NCBI RefSeq assembly: GCF_902499115.1
Contig: NZ_CABVPN010000014.1
Span: forward strand, 1-64,000
DNA: 64,000 nucleotides
Direction: 5' to 3'
Origin: Burkholderia diffusa
GTDB taxonomy: Bacteria > Pseudomonadota > Gammaproteobacteria > Burkholderiales > Burkholderiaceae
Shown here: in pieces, positions 62,290 through 64,000 of the stretch
How the letters are laid out: each line of letters begins with the position of its first letter
Position numbering within the stretch: position 1 is the stretch's first letter
Program-made: the position numbers and the translations under genes
Notes under the pieces: generated by a model
What the model saw: the letters and a program-made list of their open reading frames with translations, nothing else
Databases searched by the model: none
What the model was told of the DNA's origin: nothing

Positions 62290-63350
62290 GCGAACTTCCA
62301 GCCGATCGTTTCGCCGGCGCGCAGCGGCACGACCGGCGTATCGCCCGCGAAGACCTCGCGCGGTAGTTCCCAGGTCTCACGACGCAGCGTGATCGTCTCG
62401 GTGCTGTGCGGCAGCCCGTAGAAATCGGCGCCGAAGCGGCTCGCGAAATTCTCCAGCTTGTCGAGCGCGCCGGCCTGGTCGAACGCTTCCGCATACAGCT
62501 CGAGCGCGTGCAGTGCCGTGTAGCAGCCCGCGCACCCGCACGCGGTTTCCTTCGCGTCGCGCGCGTGCGGCGCGCTGTCGGTGCCGAGGAAGAAGCGCGG
62601 GTTGCCCGACGTCGCGGCTTCGACGAGCGCGACGCGGTGCGTTTCGCGCTTCAGCACCGGCAGGCAGTAGTAATGCGGGCGAATCCCGCCGACGAACAGC
62701 GCGTTGCGGCTGTACAGCATGTGCTGCGGCGTGATCGTCGCGCCGAGCAGACCCGGCGCAGCGTCGGCGTCGCGCACGTAGTCGGCCGCGTCCTTCGTCG
62801 TGATGTGCTCGAACACGACCTTCAGGCCGGGGAAATCGCGCCGCAGCGGCGTCATCACGCGGTCGATGAACACCTTCTCGCGATCGAACATGTCGATCGC
62901 CGGATCGGTCACCTCGCCGTGCACGAGCAGCGGCATGCCGGTTTCCTGCATGACCTCGAGCGTCTTCGCGCACTTCGCGAGATCGCTGACGCCATGGTCG
63001 GAGTTCGTCGTCGCGCCGGCCGGATACAGCTTCACGCCATGCACGAAGCCGCTGTCGCGCGCGCGGTTGATTTCGTCGGGCGCCGTGTTGTCGGTCAGGT
63101 ACAGCGTCATCAGCGGCTCGAACGCCATGCCCGCCGGCAGCGCGGCCAGGATCCGCTCGCGATACGCCTGCGCGTGCGCGGTGGTCGTGACGGGCGGCTT
63201 CAGGTTCGGCATGACGATCGCGCGGGCGAACTGGCGCGCCGTGTGCGGCAGCACCGCGGCCAGCATGTCGCCGTCGCGCAGGTGCAGGTGCAGGTCGTCG
63301 GGACGGGCGAGCGTGAGCGTCGCCGGAGAGGAAGCGTTCGAGGCAGTCAT
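62286..63350 (-). CDS. pyrC: Dihydroorotase
   Basis: Zinc enzyme of pyrimidine synthesis. The 354 residues start at MTASNASSPATLTLARPDDLHLHLRDGDML; metal-binding His pair in LHLHLRDGD, the carboxylated Lys in HGVKLYPAGATTNSDHG, His in LVHGEVTD and EHITTKDAADYV, and Asp in GTDSAPH. PyrC class II, homodimeric E. coli type. The ribosome site is weak; longer frames upstream lack homology. Confidence 0.96.
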   Translation of the reverse strand: MTASNASSPATLTLARPDDLHLHLRDGDMLAAVLPHTARQFARAIVMPNLKPPVTTTAHAQAYRERILAALPAGMAFEPLMTLYLTDNTAPDEINRARDSGFVHGVKLYPAGATTNSDHGVSDLAKCAKTLEVMQETGMPLLVHGEVTDPAIDMFDREKVFIDRVMTPLRRDFPGLKVVFEHITTKDAADYVRDADAAPGLLGATITPQHMLYSRNALFVGGIRPHYYCLPVLKRETHRVALVEAATSGNPRFFLGTDSAPHARDAKETACGCAGCYTALHALELYAEAFDQAGALDKLENFASRFGADFYGLPHSTETITLRRETWELPREVFAGDTPVVPLRAGETIGWKFA

Positions 63351-63551
63351 AGGAGGCGTTGTAGGAACGGGCTGGCGATCCGCGGGGCCGGAACGCGCGT
63401 GCGCGGGCCGACTGACGGCAAACCGCAACACGAGGCCTTCGGCTGGCGGAATCCGCTTTTTACCGCTCAAGGCTCGGTGATATGCTAGAAGCCACATTGT
63501 ACCGGGGTTCACCCGGTTGGTTACCCAGCTTCCGCCCCCGCCCCAAGTAAA

Positions 63552-64000
63552 ATGTGCCAACTCCTAGGAATGAACTGCGCCGCGCCGACGGACGTCACAT
63601 TCTCCTTCACAGGTTTCGCGGCCCGGGGCGGCCTCACCGATCACCATGCCGACGGCTGGGGGATCGCGTTCTTCGAGGACAAGGCGTGTCGCCTGTTCAT
63701 CGACCAGCAGGCGTCGGCCACGTCGCCGATCGCCGAAATGGTGAAGCGCTACCCGATCAAGTCCAAGAACACGATCGCGCATATCCGCAAGGCCACACAG
63801 GGTCACATCCTGCTCGAGAACAGCCACCCGTTCATGCGCGAGCTGTGGGGGCGGCACTGGATCTTCGCGCATAACGGCGATCTGCAGGACTACGAACCCG
63901 ATCTCGACGGCAGCGTCTACCATCCGGTCGGCACGACCGACAGCGAGAAGGCGTTCTGCGTGCTGATGCAGGGGCTGCGCGAAGCGTTCCCCGGCGCGCA
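63552..64000 (+). CDS. Class II glutamine amidotransferase (partial, runs off the window)
   Basis: Starts MCQLLGMNCAAPTDVTFSF; Cys2 becomes the N-terminal nucleophile after Met removal. The first 149 residues show the Ntn-amidotransferase signatures HADGWGIAFF, AHIRKATQGH and FAHNGDL. This is the YafJ-type, a stand-alone glutaminase-like domain of unknown partner. The 3' end lies beyond base 64000. Confidence 0.92.
   Translation, partial: MCQLLGMNCAAPTDVTFSFTGFAARGGLTDHHADGWGIAFFEDKACRLFIDQQASATSPIAEMVKRYPIKSKNTIAHIRKATQGHILLENSHPFMRELWGRHWIFAHNGDLQDYEPDLDGSVYHPVGTTDSEKAFCVLMQGLREAFPGA

Overview
The window is a GC-rich, gene-dense stretch of housekeeping chromosome. Codon use, gene order (oxyR-recG, oxyR-katG-dps, queA-tgt-yajC-secDF, dusB-fis-purH, ruvCAB, rplM-rpsI-erpA) and protein sequences fit a betaproteobacterium of the genus Burkholderia, most likely the cepacia complex, chromosome 1. 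That placement is inferred from recognised families, not from a database search. I saw no insertion sequence, prophage, CRISPR array, tRNA or 5S/16S/23S rRNA gene.

Layout. 1-7535: flavohaemoglobin hmp with an NsrR-type operator, a cobalamin adenosyltransferase, then a run of flavin and FeS oxidase genes (D-lactate dehydrogenase-like, glcD, glcE, glcF). 7559-10182: PLP-homeostasis protein, proC, ubiA. 10442-17434: a peroxide-defence block read leftwards (recG, oxyR, a 45-codon ORF, katG, a 51-codon ORF, dps). 17602-25400: queA, tgt, yajC, secD, secF and an S41 protease. 25422-28655: an MHS-type transporter and a cytochrome b561 / YceI / YceI operon. 28911-32548: a pqi operon in which PqiA is split into two genes. 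33052-36640: a multi-membrane-span Gcr-family protein and an RlmL-like methyltransferase. 36836-40084: a VOC protein with a WYL regulator, and a nitrilase divergent from a LysR regulator. 40277-43766: Nudix, mnmA and an FMN glutamate-synthase-like protein. 43795-50399: GST, pepP, ubiH, dusB-fis and purH. 50488-53925: ruvC, ruvA, ruvB and an MpaB-family protein. 54172-59386: histidine phosphatase, dtd and tyrS (one overlapping transcript), anmK, erpA, rpsI and rplM. 59699-64000: a short DUF1090-like protein, a predicted small RNA, an OsmC-family protein, rnpB, a DUF3025 protein, pyrC and the start of a class II glutamine amidotransferase.

How they fit together. Redox and nitrosative defence (hmp, oxyR, katG, dps, OsmC, GST), quinone-linked respiration (glcDEF, ubiA, ubiH, b561), envelope upkeep (secDF-yajC, pqiABC, anmK) and translation quality (queA, tgt, mnmA, dusB, dtd, tyrS, RlmL-like) dominate. 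The least ordinary items are a predicted ~91-nt small RNA with an anti-Shine-Dalgarno C-rich loop and a near-consensus promoter (60078-60204); two small ORFs with good ribosome-binding sites inside the oxyR-katG-dps block; a perfect 18-bp palindrome upstream of the VOC/WYL pair; and an rnpB promoter whose -10 box contains the stop codon of the upstream gene.
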